DNA of 12,874 bases from contig CAYSSS010000040.1 of NCBI GenBank assembly GCA_964433975.1, positions 1 through 12,874 of the forward strand, in the 5' to 3' direction. Positions within the stretch are counted from its first letter, which is position 1; the number at the start of each line of letters is the position of its first letter. Below the pieces are notes generated by a model. That model saw nothing but the letters and a program-made list of their open reading frames with translations, made no database searches and was not told the DNA's origin. The position numbers and the translations under genes were made by a program. This DNA is from 2-01-FULL-45-10 sp964433975. GTDB lineage: Bacteria > Omnitrophota > Gorgyraeia > 2-01-FULL-45-10. Below are positions 6,874 to 12,747 of the stretch, piece after piece.

Positions 6874-7712
6874 TATATTATTTTTTCGGCGCTTCTGGTG
6901 GCGTGGCAGCTTACACTGACAGCTACCGGCAGCCCCGCTATGTGCGTCGGAAACTCTTCTATATTCACGCCTAAAACGGTCGTCTTACCTCCAAGCCCCA
7001 TCGGCCCGATCTTTAGAGAATTTACCGCTTTCAACAGGTCCTTCTCAAGGCTCCTAAAATGTTTCTTGGCGTTTCTCGTTTCAATTGAACGCAGAAGCGC
7101 TTTTTTTGAAAGCTGCGCGGCGTGATCGAACGTCCCGCCCATCCCGACCCCAAGGACAAGCGGCGGACATGCGCTGGCGCCGGCGTTCCGCACCACCTCC
7201 AGCACAAAATCAATTATCTCGCTTACGGAGGCGGTGGGCTTAAGCATCTTTATGGCGCTCTTATTTTCGCTCCCGAAACCCTTCGGCGAAACCGATATCC
7301 TGACTCTATCGCCTTTAACAATATCGACATGAATAACGCACGGTGTATTCGTATTTGTGTTTCTCCGCGCGAGAGGATCATCCACTACGGACTTGCGAAG
7401 ATATCCTTTTTTATACGCTTCTTCCACGCCCTTGTGAAGAGCTTCTTCAAGATCACCCTTTATCGCGACATCGTTACCTATCTCCAGGAATATCGAGACG
7501 AGACCGGTATCCTGACAGATGGCGAGCCGCTTTTTCTTCGCGAGCTTTGCGTTTTCCATTATCTCCTTCAGTATATTTTTTGCGCGAGTGGACGTCTCTT
7601 TCTTTAGCGCCGACTTAAGCGCCTTCAGGATGTCTTTACGCAGCTCGAAATTCGCTCTTAAGCAAAGCTCGGTTACTGTCTCCTTTATTTTTGAAACGCC
7701 TATCTCTCTCAT
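6873..7712 (-). CDS. fumA: Class I fumarate hydratase, alpha subunit (4Fe-4S)
   Basis: The N-terminal, cluster-binding subunit of the heterodimeric class I fumarase/TtdA family. Over 279 residues it carries the three expected Fe-S ligand cysteines: C66 (AICQDTG), C182 (SACPPLVLGVG) and C269 (SVSCHATR). It also has the substrate-site motif RRNTNTNTP (116-124), SPKGFGSENKS (142-152) and GPMGLGGKTT (236-245). The ATG overlaps the queF stop in an ATGA junction, so translation is probably coupled to the queuosine genes. The cluster is oxygen-labile in this family, which suits an anaerobic or microaerobic lifestyle. The beta subunit follows after a 93-bp gap filled by a REP pair. Symbol follows the two-subunit class I usage; the E. 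coli FumA is a fused version. Confidence 0.93.
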   Translation of the reverse strand: MREIGVSKIKETVTELCLRANFELRKDILKALKSALKKETSTRAKNILKEIMENAKLAKKKRLAICQDTGLVSIFLEIGNDVAIKGDLEEALHKGVEEAYKKGYLRKSVVDDPLARRNTNTNTPCVIHVDIVKGDRVRISVSPKGFGSENKSAIKMLKPTASVSEIIDFVLEVVRNAGASACPPLVLGVGMGGTFDHAAQLSKKALLRSIETRNAKKHFRSLEKDLLKAVNSLKIGPMGLGGKTTVLGVNIEEFPTHIAGLPVAVSVSCHATRSAEKII

Positions 7713-8098
7713 GGCTTATATTCTGCTTTCACCGTAGTCTTGATACCGCCGCGGGAGTTAAATTCGCCGGTGATCTCCATCCATCTCGGCTTGCATGCTC
7801 TCACAAGGTCATCAAGAAATTTATTTACGACATTTTCGTGAAATATGCCGACGTTCCGGAAGAATATTTCGTAATATTTCAGGCTCTTGAGCTCTATACA
7901 GGATTCGTCCGGCATATAGCGTATCGAAATCAGGGCAAAATCCGGTAATCCGGTCTTCGGGCAGATGCATGTAAACTCCGGCACATCTATCGTTATGATA
8001 TAGTCCCTGTCCGGGTACTGGTTCTTCCACACCTCTATCTTCGGGGTCTTCAGCCTCTTTATTGCGCTTTGCAATCCTTCGTACGATGATCTGGTCAT
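7709..8098 (-). CDS. queF: NADPH-dependent 7-cyano-7-deazaguanine (preQ0) reductase, QueF
   Basis: Reduces the nitrile of preQ0 to the aminomethyl group of preQ1, the last free-base step of queuosine synthesis. At 129 residues it is the short, single-domain (unimodular, B. subtilis-type) form. The nucleophile is C46 in EFTCICPKTGLPDFA (41-55) with the partner acid D53. The QueF-defining E(S/L)K(S/A)xK motif is present as E69-LKSLK74, and the substrate-binding HE pair is H87-E88. Both ends overlap neighbours by ATGA (queE before, fumA after), so it lies within one coupled translational unit. No preQ1 riboswitch is apparent ahead of any gene of the cluster. Confidence 0.96.
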   Translation of the reverse strand: MTRSSYEGLQSAIKRLKTPKIEVWKNQYPDRDYIITIDVPEFTCICPKTGLPDFALISIRYMPDESCIELKSLKYYEIFFRNVGIFHENVVNKFLDDLVRACKPRWMEITGEFNSRGGIKTTVKAEYKP

Positions 8099-8799
8099 TT
8101 CACTCCCAGTATCTTATGCATTTGCGGTATGACGCGCGAATTTTCAATCTTCTCTTTCAGCGCGATATCCAAAAACTCCAAGAGGCGATTCTCACCCGGC
8201 TTTTTGTCAAAGTTCTTGACCGGCGTCGCCGGCTGCATTATGAATGGTATCTTCTTGTTCACTGTCCTTATAAGCCTGACCGCCTTTCTAACGTCTTCTT
8301 TCTTTGTTTCCGTCGTTACGACCGATTTAACAAAGACTTTTTTACGAGCAGCTATTTTTAAAAATTCCAGATGCTCATTCCAGTATGCCCTCTCTTCCGT
8401 AGAAGATGGGAGCTTGAAATCCATCGCCACTATATCGATAAGATCTATCACGCCCTCAAGCTCACCGGGCAGCGTCCCGTTAGTCTCAAGATAAGATTTA
8501 AAGCCCGCCTTCTTCAGGAGAGGCAGCATCGCCTTCAAGAACTGCGCATAGACCAGCGGCTCGCCTCCAGTCAGCGATACCGAGTGGTGCGGGCCCTTGG
8601 CCTCTTCCAAGGACCTTATCTCACTCATCAAAGAGGCAGAAGTATACTCTTTAGCCGGTCCATCGTTTGGAGTATCGCAGAAACTGCATTCCATATTGCA
8701 TTCTTTAAAACGGACGAATATCTGGCGCGCGCCTACGAATATTCCCTCACCCTGCACCGATGAAAAAATTTCAGTGATCTTGGCCCTTTGCCCTATCAT
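8095..8799 (-). CDS. queE: 7-carboxy-7-deazaguanine synthase, QueE (radical SAM)
   Basis: Radical-SAM enzyme that rearranges 6-carboxy-5,6,7,8-tetrahydropterin to 7-carboxy-7-deazaguanine. Over 234 residues the N-terminus FSSVQGEGIFVG (12-23) is typical. The cluster motif CxxxCxxC is present as C34-NME-C38-SF-C41, and the SAM-contacting TGGEPL is at 77-82. A later LETNG strand (about 104-108) and DFKLP (about 127-131) also match. The cluster spacing is standard rather than the extended insert of some QueE proteins. The start overlaps the queC stop and the end overlaps the queF start, both as ATGA. Confidence 0.96.
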   Translation of the reverse strand: MIGQRAKITEIFSSVQGEGIFVGARQIFVRFKECNMECSFCDTPNDGPAKEYTSASLMSEIRSLEEAKGPHHSVSLTGGEPLVYAQFLKAMLPLLKKAGFKSYLETNGTLPGELEGVIDLIDIVAMDFKLPSSTEERAYWNEHLEFLKIAARKKVFVKSVVTTETKKEDVRKAVRLIRTVNKKIPFIMQPATPVKNFDKKPGENRLLEFLDIALKEKIENSRVIPQMHKILGVK

Positions 8800-9464
8800 T
8801 TCATTGCCGGGTCCTTCAAACCCGCCTCCCTAAAACCCTTTGCCCTCAATACGCACGAATCACATCTGCCGCACTGTGATATTCCGCCCGCGTAACACGA
8901 CCATGTAAGTTCAAGCGGTACACCCAATCTCTTCCCGGCCCTTATGATGGCGCTCTTACCCTTATTGATCAGCGGGAATTCCAGTGTCAGGGCATTATCT
9001 CTCCCGGCCTTTGTCCCAAGCTTCACAACCTTACGGAAAGCCTCAAGATAATCTTTGCGGCAATCCGGATAACCGCTGGAATCCTCGTGATGCGCGCCTA
9101 TGAATATCGCGCGGGCTCCTATAGCCTCAGCCAGAGAGCTCGCAATGCCTAAAAATATCGTATTTCTGGACGGAACATAGGTAGAAGGTATCTTACTATG
9201 TATATCCCTGATCGTCCTGTCGATCGGTAATTTCCGCTTTTTATCAAGAAGGCTGGAGCCTTTCCATGGCAGCCCAAGCTTCACAATATGCGTCTCGGCG
9301 CCGGCGTTGCGCGCAATGAGCCCGGCTCTATCTATCTCTTTTTTATGCCGCTGACCGTAATCGAATATGAGGCAATGGCAATCGTATCCTTCTCTCTTCG
9401 CCGCGTATAAAACTACTGCCGAATCGAGGCCCCCGGAAAGTAATATTACGGCTTTTGATTTCAT
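8796..9464 (-). CDS. queC: 7-cyano-7-deazaguanine synthase, QueC
   Basis: ATP-dependent amidation and dehydration of 7-carboxy-7-deazaguanine to preQ0. With the start chosen at MKSKAVILLSGG the protein has 222 residues. It shows the PP-loop SGGLDSA (10-16), DYGQRH (35-40), VPSRNTIFL (97-105) and the zinc knuckle C190, C198, C201, C204. The frame is open 25 codons further upstream, but those residues come from the end of queD and the REP-like repeat at 9472-9503, so the shorter start is preferred. The ATG lies 5 bp after the queD stop and its ribosome-binding region falls next to that repeat. The stop overlaps queE. Confidence 0.95.
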   Translation of the reverse strand: MKSKAVILLSGGLDSAVVLYAAKREGYDCHCLIFDYGQRHKKEIDRAGLIARNAGAETHIVKLGLPWKGSSLLDKKRKLPIDRTIRDIHSKIPSTYVPSRNTIFLGIASSLAEAIGARAIFIGAHHEDSSGYPDCRKDYLEAFRKVVKLGTKAGRDNALTLEFPLINKGKSAIIRAGKRLGVPLELTWSCYAGGISQCGRCDSCVLRAKGFREAGLKDPAMK

Positions 9465-9469
9465 ATGTT

Positions 9470-9856
9470 TTAGATTGCTTCGGGCTTCGCCCTCGCAATG
9501 ACGGCGCGGTACGTCGCGCAGGAACTTTCGTTCTCCCAAACAGAGACGGAATATATGCGCTTGTTAGCCTTCTTTATCCCATCGTAGATCAATCTGGCCA
9601 TGTTCTCGGAGGTCGGGTTCAAGCTCTTAAAGGCGCTCTTCTCGTTCAAGTATGAATGGTCGAACTTTTCAAGCACAGACTTGAGGAGGCTTCTGGCCTC
9701 TTTAAAATCCACCGCCATGCCGTCCTTGCCGAGTAACTTATATGCGAATACCGCCTCGATATTCCAGTTATGCCCATGCAGGTTCTCGCACTTGCCGCGA
9801 TAGTTCCTTAAATTATGCGCCGCGCTGAAGCTTGACCTGACTTTTATCTCATACAT
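9470..9856 (-). CDS. queD: 6-carboxy-5,6,7,8-tetrahydropterin synthase, QueD
   Basis: Converts 7,8-dihydroneopterin triphosphate to 6-carboxytetrahydropterin, the first committed queuosine step. The 128-residue protein has the zinc histidines H14, H27 and H29, and the catalytic cysteine C23 in CxxxHGH. D66-H67 and the substrate-binding E108 in VSVWENESS (104-112) are also present. The canonical fold ends around TYR (116-118). The last ten or so residues (VIARAKPEAI) are translated from a REP-like repeat and look like an acquired tail. A good Shine-Dalgarno site AGGTGA overlaps the murI stop upstream. It could in principle be the related PTPS of folate/pterin metabolism, but its position with queC, queE and queF settles the role. 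Confidence 0.95.
   Translation of the reverse strand: MYEIKVRSSFSAAHNLRNYRGKCENLHGHNWNIEAVFAYKLLGKDGMAVDFKEARSLLKSVLEKFDHSYLNEKSAFKSLNPTSENMARLIYDGIKKANKRIYSVSVWENESSCATYRAVIARAKPEAI
9472..9503. repeat. Single REP-like unit inside the 3' end of queD
   Basis: Same family as the pair at 6790-6873: head AGATTGCTTCG, a small GGGC/GCCC hairpin, and tail CTCGCAATGACG. It lies entirely within the queD reading frame, encodes its final residues, and ends next to the stop codon, 8 bp before the queC start. Confidence 0.8.
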
Positions 9857-9863
9857 CTTTCAC

Positions 9864-10661
9864 CTATTGAGCCCTCTTTACGCACTTCATCTCTCTCTTT
9901 AAGAAGCGCTCGCTTAAACGTATAAAAGGCCCGGGTTCATCGCTGACAAAAAATTTATGTTTTTTCCTGCCGGGACTTTTGTTCAACAGGCCGCTCGCGT
10001 CCAGTATCGACCTGGCCTCTTTCGCGACCTCCGTGGCGGAATCTACCAAGAGGACCTTGTCTCCCATGGACTTCTTTATGACGCCTTTGAGTAGCGGGTA
10101 GTGCGTGCACCCCAGTATCAGCGTGTCGACTCCCTTACTCTTCAGGGTATTTAAATATATCGACGCCACTTCGTAGGTGACTTTCTCTTTAGTCCACCCC
10201 TCCTCTACGAGCGGAACGAATAACGGGCAGCTTTGGCTATAGACAGTGATCTTGCGGCTTATCTTCTTAATGGCCTTTTCATAGGCGCCCGATATAATAG
10301 TCGCGCTTGTTCCCACGACCCCTATCCTGTTATTTCTTGTGGAGTTCACGGCGTTCCTGGCGCCCGGCTCGATAACCCCTATTATCGGTACCCTGAAACA
10401 GCGCTTCAAAAAGTCTAGGCTCAATGATGACGCCGTATTACACGCCACCAGTACGAGCTTCACATTATGCTTCATCAAAAATTCCACGTTCTCGACCGAG
10501 AACTTCGTCACCGTCTCCTTCGACTTTATCCCGTACGGGACGCGCGCCGTATCGCCGAAGTATACTATCTCTTCCCCCGGCAGGGCCTTCTCAACTTCAC
10601 TGAATACGGTGAGTCCGCCCACCCCGGAATCGAATATACCTATCGGCCTTCTATCGCTCAT
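9864..10661 (-). CDS. murI: Glutamate racemase
   Basis: Interconverts L- and D-glutamate to supply D-Glu for peptidoglycan, in the cytosol without cofactor. The 265-residue protein has GIFDSGVGGLTV (8-19) with D11/S12, FGDTARVPYG (35-44), the first catalytic cysteine C74 in VACNTAS and the second C185 in LGCTHYPL, followed by the usual E/D-rich C-terminal half. The start is fixed because RPIGIFDSG begins four residues in. That start codon falls inside a palindromic repeat, and no strong Shine-Dalgarno site is visible. It is preceded by the amidase gene (73 bp) and followed by queD (7 bp), whose ribosome-binding site overlaps the murI stop. Confidence 0.97.
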   Translation of the reverse strand: MSDRRPIGIFDSGVGGLTVFSEVEKALPGEEIVYFGDTARVPYGIKSKETVTKFSVENVEFLMKHNVKLVLVACNTASSLSLDFLKRCFRVPIIGVIEPGARNAVNSTRNNRIGVVGTSATIISGAYEKAIKKISRKITVYSQSCPLFVPLVEEGWTKEKVTYEVASIYLNTLKSKGVDTLILGCTHYPLLKGVIKKSMGDKVLLVDSATEVAKEARSILDASGLLNKSPGRKKHKFFVSDEPGPFIRLSERFLKREMKCVKRAQ

Positions 10662-10691
10662 GGTTCGACTCGTTTCACTCGCTCACCATGA
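10658..10691. repeat. Palindromic repeat containing the murI start codon
   Basis: Perfect 7-bp terminal inverted repeat TCATGGT (10658-10664) and ACCATGA (10685-10691) around the core TCGACTCGTTTCACTCGCTC. The murI ATG is formed by the left arm. Its layout suggests an interspersed palindrome of a family different from the REP units at 6790 and 9472; family membership is inferred from one copy only. Confidence 0.6.
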
Positions 10692-10737
10692 CCCCGAGCA
10701 AAGCTGTCTATAATAAGCTGGATGCGTCGAGGGGTCA
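10689..10737. repeat. Inverted repeat TGACCCC/GGGGTCA spanning the amidase-murI gap
   Basis: Arms TGACCCC (10689-10695) and GGGGTCA (10731-10737) are perfect complements over 7 bp. The right arm contains the amidase stop codon and the left arm overlaps the murI start-codon palindrome. With a 35-base loop and no T-run it is not a terminator. The two repeats together occupy the intergenic region. Confidence 0.45.
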
Positions 10738-11865
10738 CAACGTAAATCCTTCCGTACGTTCGTATTTATTTTTGTACGCCAATACGCCTTTTGCTATGAC
10801 ATACGCCATCCTGTTGGCGTATTTTTCGTCTTTGAGCTTCAGCTCCTCAAATTTATTGCTTAAGTAACCGACCTCTACCAGTACGGACGGTATCCTCGTA
10901 AACTTCACCACGTAGAACCGAGCCGTCTTGACTCCCCTGTTGCGCGTAACAAGGCTGCTATCGACCGAGCTGCATATATCACCTGCCAGCTCGGCCGACT
11001 CACGCCTGTTCTCGGTAAGTTTCATATCCCAGAGAGTCTTGTCAAGGCTGCTCGAATGCCCTACTACCGTCCCTTCGTCGGTCGCTAATGTCGCGTTCTC
11101 AAACGCTTCCAGCGCCCGGGCGTTATCGTCAGTCGCCTCCGATAAGTAATAACACTCGAAACCGTTCATCAATCTCGATCGCGAGGCATTGATATGTATG
11201 CTGACGAAGAGGTCCGCGCCGCTTGAATTGGCTATCCTCACTCTTTCGGGAAGAGAGATGAATTTATCCGAGTCTCTTGTCATGATGACCCGGATCCCGT
11301 GATCCTCGAATATCTTTTTGAGCTTCCCGGCTATCGACAGCGTCAGATCCTTTTCCCTGATACGCTGCCTCCTGCCTATGGCCCCCGGGTCCTTGCCGCC
11401 GTGTCCCGCATCTATAACTATCGATTTTATCGAGTACTTTCCCGGCGCTCGGACCTCAGGAGTCTTTTCATAGCTTTTTCCTGCCGGGGCCCGGACCTCA
11501 ACTATAAGGCCGAGATCGTTCTTTACAAAAGTTACCGGGACGAATACAGTGCCGTTGGTCAATACCACCGGTGAGCTCAGCCTTCTCTCTTCAGCGTTAA
11601 CTAAGATTCTGTCGCTACCCGGCCTCAGGACGATCTTACCGTTCTTCGTTATAACGGCGGTTCTTGTGAAGCTGTCCCATTTCCATTCAATACCGTAGGC
11701 CGCGCATAACTTGATGAGGGGTACGTACTGAACGTTCTCATAGACCCTTATGTCGGTCTTTAAAGAAGGGTCGAGCTTTAAATACGGGCCTTGAGAAGCG
11801 CATCCCGCTATTAAAAGCGCCGCTAAAAATACGAGCCCCGCCTTATATTTGATACATGATTTCAT
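10735..11865 (-). CDS. N-acetylmuramoyl-L-alanine amidase lipoprotein with copper-amine-oxidase-N-like domain
   Basis: Cleaves the bond between N-acetylmuramic acid and L-alanine of peptidoglycan. The 376-residue protein begins with a lipoprotein signal: K2/K6/K8, a hydrophobic core (10-20) and lipobox LIAGC with C22. Residues ~35-125 resemble the N-terminal domain of copper amine oxidases, often a wall- or surface-binding module. Residues ~147-365 form an Amidase_3 domain with zinc ligands H155 (DAGHGG), E171 (REKDL) and H224 (SIHIN), and catalytic E331 (LVEVGYLSN). All catalytic residues are present. Being lipid-anchored, it should act on the outer side of the inner membrane or in the outer membrane. 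It lies 74 bp downstream of tRNA-Leu and 73 bp upstream of murI. No strong ribosome-binding site precedes the ATG; the signal peptide fixes the start. Confidence 0.93.
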   Translation of the reverse strand: MKSCIKYKAGLVFLAALLIAGCASQGPYLKLDPSLKTDIRVYENVQYVPLIKLCAAYGIEWKWDSFTRTAVITKNGKIVLRPGSDRILVNAEERRLSSPVVLTNGTVFVPVTFVKNDLGLIVEVRAPAGKSYEKTPEVRAPGKYSIKSIVIDAGHGGKDPGAIGRRQRIREKDLTLSIAGKLKKIFEDHGIRVIMTRDSDKFISLPERVRIANSSGADLFVSIHINASRSRLMNGFECYYLSEATDDNARALEAFENATLATDEGTVVGHSSSLDKTLWDMKLTENRRESAELAGDICSSVDSSLVTRNRGVKTARFYVVKFTRIPSVLVEVGYLSNKFEELKLKDEKYANRMAYVIAKGVLAYKNKYERTEGFTL

Positions 11866-11885
11866 AGAAAATTAAAATGGCTGTG

Positions 11886-11942
11886 CCATGTACCCGACCA
11901 TGCACCAGTCACCTCATTCAGACACATGGGAGTGGTACATGG
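11886..11942 (-). other. Long-range hairpin embracing the 3' end of tRNA-Leu
   Basis: Nine-base complementary arms (11886-11894 and 11934-11942): on the minus strand CCATGTACC pairs with GGTACATGG over a 39-base loop. The upstream arm begins with the encoded CCA of tRNA-Leu. No strong T-run follows, only ATTTTAATTTTC, so termination is at best weak. It may instead affect tRNA 3' processing or translation of the amidase gene. Confidence 0.4.
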
Positions 11943-12024
11943 TGCGGAAGGAGGGATTTGAACCCTCAAGCCTTGCGGCACAGGCTTCTGAGACCTGCGC
12001 GTATGCCAGTTCCGCCACTTCCGC
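11940..12024 (-). tRNA. tRNA-Leu (anticodon CAG)
   Basis: A class II tRNA on the minus strand. The acceptor GCGGAAG pairs with CTTCCGC, and TG precedes GCGG as in other Leu tRNAs. Anticodon stem CAGGT/GCCTG encloses CTCAGAA, giving anticodon CAG. A long variable arm (GCC-GCAA-GGC) and a T arm GAGGGTTCAAATCCCTC follow. The discriminator is A, and CCA is encoded (11940-11942). It is the first gene after the strong promoter at 12102-12130. Confidence 0.95.
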
Positions 12025-12088
12025 ACGATGGTATATCTTTTTCCCCGCCTCGCCTCTATACCCTGTCGTGGCGGGGCCACTTCCGCAC
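12014..12088. repeat. Direct repeat of the tRNA-Leu 5' end, 62 bp apart
   Basis: GCCACTTCCGCAC occurs at 12014-12026, covering the first 11 nt of tRNA-Leu plus 2 upstream bases, and again at 12076-12088, just after the predicted transcription start. Between them is an inverted repeat CCCCGCC (12043-12049) / GGCGGGG (12070-12076) with no adjacent T-run downstream on either strand. Confidence 0.6.
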
Positions 12089-12101
12089 TATTGAGCCAAT
12101 A

Positions 12102-12130
12102 AGTATACCCCAAAACGGGGTAACTGTCAA
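12102..12130 (-). promoter_or_regulatory. Strong sigma70-type promoter for tRNA-Leu and the downstream genes
   Basis: Minus-strand -35 TTGACA (12125-12130, perfect), a 17-bp spacer, and -10 TATACT (12102-12107, 5 of 6). This is the best promoter in the window. The spacer holds a symmetric CCCC-GTTTT-GGGG palindrome that could be an operator. Initiation near 12095 would give a leader of about 70 nt before tRNA-Leu. With no clear terminator before the next genes, it may feed the amidase-murI-que run. Confidence 0.75.
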
Positions 12131-12148
12131 TTGAGCCCATGCCGCCTT

Positions 12149-12198
12149 GATACTTCGGCAAAAGCTCAGTATCAACCCTGAACCTGTCGAAGGGTTGA
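12149..12198. repeat. Two overlapping palindromes of a dispersed-repeat type between divergent promoters
   Basis: GATACT (12149-12154) pairs with AGTATC (12168-12173), and TCAACCCT (12172-12179) pairs with AGGGTTGA (12191-12198), so the two hairpins share 2 bases. On the minus strand this reads CTTCGACAGGTTCAGGGTT then ACTGAGC, the shape of widespread bacterial interspersed palindromes; that resemblance is from memory. It sits between the tRNA-Leu and smpB promoters, so it is not a terminator. Confidence 0.6.
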
Positions 12199-12223
12199 TT
12201 TAACCGTAAAATTATGATATGTT
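12195..12223 (+). promoter_or_regulatory. Candidate promoter of smpB-ssrA
   Basis: TTGATT (12195-12200), a 17-bp spacer and TATGTT (12218-12223), each 4 of 6 against consensus, in an AT-rich stretch. Initiation near 12230 would give a leader of about 59 nt. The -35 box overlaps the palindrome at 12172-12198. Confidence 0.4.
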
Positions 12224-12241
12224 ATGTCGTAATAAGATGAA

Positions 12242-12289
12242 TCCTGTTAGAAACACAGCTTCTGATGGGATAGGGGGTTTCTAACGGGA
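12242..12289 (+). promoter_or_regulatory. Leader hairpin covering the smpB start
   Basis: Arms TCCTGTTAGAAAC (12242-12254) and GTTTCTAACGGGA (12277-12289) pair over 13 positions with a single G-T wobble. The loop is 22 nt and contains the purine-rich GATAGGGG that would be the Shine-Dalgarno region. The last paired base is the A of the smpB ATG. Formation would hide the start codon and constrain ribosome access. It could also be another interspersed palindrome, since I have only one copy. Confidence 0.6.
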
Positions 12290-12747
12290 TGGATAAAGTG
12301 ATAACGACCAATAGGAAGGCTTTTCACGACTATGCTGTTATTGAAAGCCTTGAAGCGGGTTTACAGCTCAAGGGAACCGAAGTCAAGTCTATAAGGGCCG
12401 GGGGGGCGAGCCTCTCTGACAGCTTTGCCAAGCTTGAAAATGGCGAAGCTTTGTTGTATAATATGCATATACCCCCTTACGAATTCGGTAATATATATAA
12501 TTCCGATCCGCTGAGGCCGAGGAAGCTCTTGCTTCACAAGCGGCAGATCAATAAGCTCGCGCTGGAAGTTTCGACGAAACACATCGCACTTATACCTCTT
12601 AAGCTGTATTTCAAGAACGGTATCGTGAAAGTTGAGCTGGCTCTCGCCAAGGGGAAGAGACAGTACGACAAGCGGGAGTCGATACGCCGCAGAGAGTCGG
12701 ATAGAGAGCTAAAGAGGACTTTAAAAGGAAGACAAAATAGGGGGTGA
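12289..12747 (+). CDS. smpB: SsrA-binding protein SmpB
   Basis: Binds tmRNA and delivers it with EF-Tu to ribosomes stalled without a stop codon. The 152-residue protein has the typical start KVITTNRKAFHDYAVIESLEAGLQL (4-28), GTEVKSIRAG (29-38), the RNA-binding strands through HIPPYEF (60-66) and PRKLLLHK (77-84), and the basic tail GKRQYDKRESIRRRESDRELKR (121-142) that reads the empty mRNA channel. The ATG is preceded by purine-rich GATAGGGGG and lies at the foot of a hairpin. The last codons and TGA stop (12745-12747) overlap the first nucleotides of ssrA, an unusually tight arrangement. It is the only protein gene on the plus strand. Confidence 0.97.
   Translation: MDKVITTNRKAFHDYAVIESLEAGLQLKGTEVKSIRAGGASLSDSFAKLENGEALLYNMHIPPYEFGNIYNSDPLRPRKLLLHKRQINKLALEVSTKHIALIPLKLYFKNGIVKVELALAKGKRQYDKRESIRRRESDRELKRTLKGRQNRG

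Noticed and set aside
9465..9539. Longer queC start adding 25 N-terminal residues
   Set aside because: They overlap queD and a REP unit; QueC proteins begin just before the VILLSGGLDS segment.
9400..9900. preQ1 riboswitch ahead of the queuosine genes
   Set aside because: The que genes follow murI with a 7-bp gap; there is no room for, and no sign of, an aptamer there.
10710..10740. TTGTGA and TATTAT on the minus strand as a murI promoter
   Set aside because: The spacer would be 19 bp, the -35 match is weak and it overlaps the amidase stop codon.
12043..12076. CCCCGCC/GGCGGGG hairpin as a terminator
   Set aside because: No T-run follows on either strand, and it lies in the leader of tRNA-Leu where termination would silence the gene.
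11862..12161. Minus-strand open frame of 99 codons across tRNA-Leu and its leader
   Set aside because: It reads straight through the tRNA and its promoter; the translation has no family character.
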